From the NCBI GenBank assembly GCA_014084085.1, contig NPFB01000202.1, positions 557-18,119 of the forward strand: DNA of 17,563 bases. The letters run 5' to 3'. A program made the translations under genes and the position numbers. The stretch comes from Hondaea fermentalgiana. Its lineage: Eukaryota > Sar > Bigyra > Thraustochytrida > Thraustochytriidae. Of this stretch, positions 16,736 through 17,563 are shown in pieces. The notes beneath the pieces were generated by a model. The model was not told where the DNA came from and did not search any database. It worked only from the letters and a program-made list of their open reading frames with translations. Positions within the stretch are counted from its first letter, which is position 1. Every line of letters starts with the position of its first letter.

Positions 16736-17492
16736 ACCATTTGGTGCTGACGACTGCGAAACGCACGACTTGAGAATGACGCTGGTGCGCGATCTTTTCA
16801 ATAACTGATGAAAGACCTTTTTTTCTAATTTCTTTGCGAGATGGCGGCAAGTTACGATGCTTTCTTTACATCGGATGAAGGAAAGGGGTTGTTGCTTGAT
16901 AGAAAGTTTCTCGTTCTTGGTTTCGTTATCGTTTATAGAAAAGAAATGGCGGGGGTCTGCTCCATTCCCTTTGCACAGACCTTGAGCTCATGCTGGTCCA
17001 TTTTGCGTGCACTTCTGAATCATGGGCGTTGAAGTGCTACAAAAATCTCTTCTTGACGGATGGATCCATGATCACATCAGACCTGATCTGAGTCCTCGCC
17101 ACTCCAAACCCCAGCCATTCCTCGCCACGCGCGCCTTGCATCACCGCCCTTGCAACCCGAGCATTGCTCCCCCCGCACTCTCTCTCTCGCCCGCCCGCCC
17201 TCCCCGCCCGCGTTTCATGCTGCAGGGGACGGAGTTTCGTTTCCTGCCCGTGCGGCAGCAGCTGTGGCGTGTGCACGAGGCCCTGTCGAGGAGGTATCAT
17301 GATGTGTCTTGACCCGAAGCTGCGCATGCGCGTGTGTAGTATGTTCTGCATGCGCAAGTAGCTGTACTAGGTGCTCCTCGCGGCGCAGATCCCGTTGGCG
17401 ACGGGCGCGAGCGGCGAGGCGAGGCAGGCGAGGCGCGCGAGGCAGCGGATCCGCGGCGGGCAGGGCGCGCGGGCGCGACTGAGCGCGCGAGG
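16736..17492. other. Gene-poor intergenic region
   Basis: These 757 bases run from the TTL-like stop to the next likely start. The left part (16736-17060) is AT-richer with T-runs and looks like 3' untranslated sequence; a 63-codon frame from 16841 resembles nothing known. A pyrimidine-rich tract (17167-17213, CT and CCCG runs) may mark the next promoter. From 17370 the sequence becomes extremely GC-rich with GGCGAGGC-type repeats. A 31-codon frame at 17217-17312 is a possible upstream frame or first exon, but unsupported. Confidence 0.5.
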
Positions 17493-17563
17493 ATGGACCT
17501 CGCGGCGGAGCTGGACGGCTTTGCGGCCGGCATGTGGGCCCCGGATGCCGCGGCGGCGGCGGC
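17493..17563 (+). CDS. 5' start of a gene leaving the window (unidentified)
   Basis: An ATG in good context (GAGGATGG, A or G at -3 and G at +4) opens a frame that runs off the right edge with no stop in 23 codons. The peptide begins 'MDLAAELDGFAAGMWAPDAA' and continues into poly-alanine from a GCG run. It is too short to assign a family. The very high GC content is typical of a CpG-rich 5' end but also raises the chance that the frame is accidental. Confidence 0.4.
   Translation, partial: MDLAAELDGFAAGMWAPDAAAAA

Noticed and set aside
16841..17032. 63-codon frame after the TTL-like gene
   Set aside because: AT-rich, no recognisable domain, and positioned where 3' untranslated sequence is expected.

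Overview
The window is nuclear DNA of a eukaryote with compact genes. The evidence is: a glucosidase II beta subunit with LDL-receptor-A and MRH domains, a tubulin-tyrosine-ligase-fold protein, a WW-domain protein, a spliceosomal-type two-intron gene, 5' leaders without Shine-Dalgarno sites, and short intergenic gaps. The gene set suggests a heterotrophic stramenopile, possibly a thraustochytrid/labyrinthulomycete: mostly intronless long genes, moderately GC-rich codons, and a TIR protein of the 'DVFLSHAW...DNCR.EF' kind that I associate with stramenopiles. That placement is inference from style and families, not from a search. No CRISPR, IS element, tRNA, rRNA or phage feature was seen.

Layout, left to right. 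(1) 2-286 (+): the 3' end of a gene entering from the left, possibly a sorting-nexin BAR domain. (2) 484-1536 (-): a TIR-domain protein whose frame is interrupted by one TGA at 838-840 inside the TIR fold. (3) 1684-4713 (-): a PepN-type M1 aminopeptidase with a likely organellar presequence. (4) 5022-5991 (-): a three-exon gene, rebuilt here from splice sites, for a 223-residue single-pass membrane protein. (5) 6107-8140 (-): glucosidase II beta subunit. (6) A divergent promoter region with two perfect palindromes. (7) 8652-12623 (+): a 1323-residue protein with a basic coiled coil, a proline-rich stretch, a very long acidic low-complexity region and a C-terminal WW domain. (8) 12689-14068 (-): a secretory glycosyltransferase resembling GT23 alpha-1,6-fucosyltransferases, convergent with (7). 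(9) A second divergent promoter region with short tandem repeats. (10) 14516-16735 (+): a tubulin-tyrosine-ligase-like enzyme behind an N-terminal membrane anchor. (11) A gene-poor stretch. (12) 17493 onward (+): the first codons of a GC-rich gene leaving the window.

Four of the products (type I membrane protein, glucosidase II beta, GT23-like enzyme, anchored TTL-like ligase) have secretory-pathway signals. Two of them act on glycoprotein N-glycans in other organisms. I see no sign that the genes form a functional cluster: orientations are mixed and two divergent promoter regions separate them.

The most interesting items are the in-frame TGA in an otherwise well-conserved TIR gene, the TTL-fold ligase that topology places in the secretory lumen away from tubulin, and the unusual glucosidase II beta, which has an aromatic-rich insertion and no C-terminal HDEL-type signal. 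I found no clear sign of an entirely new multi-gene system.
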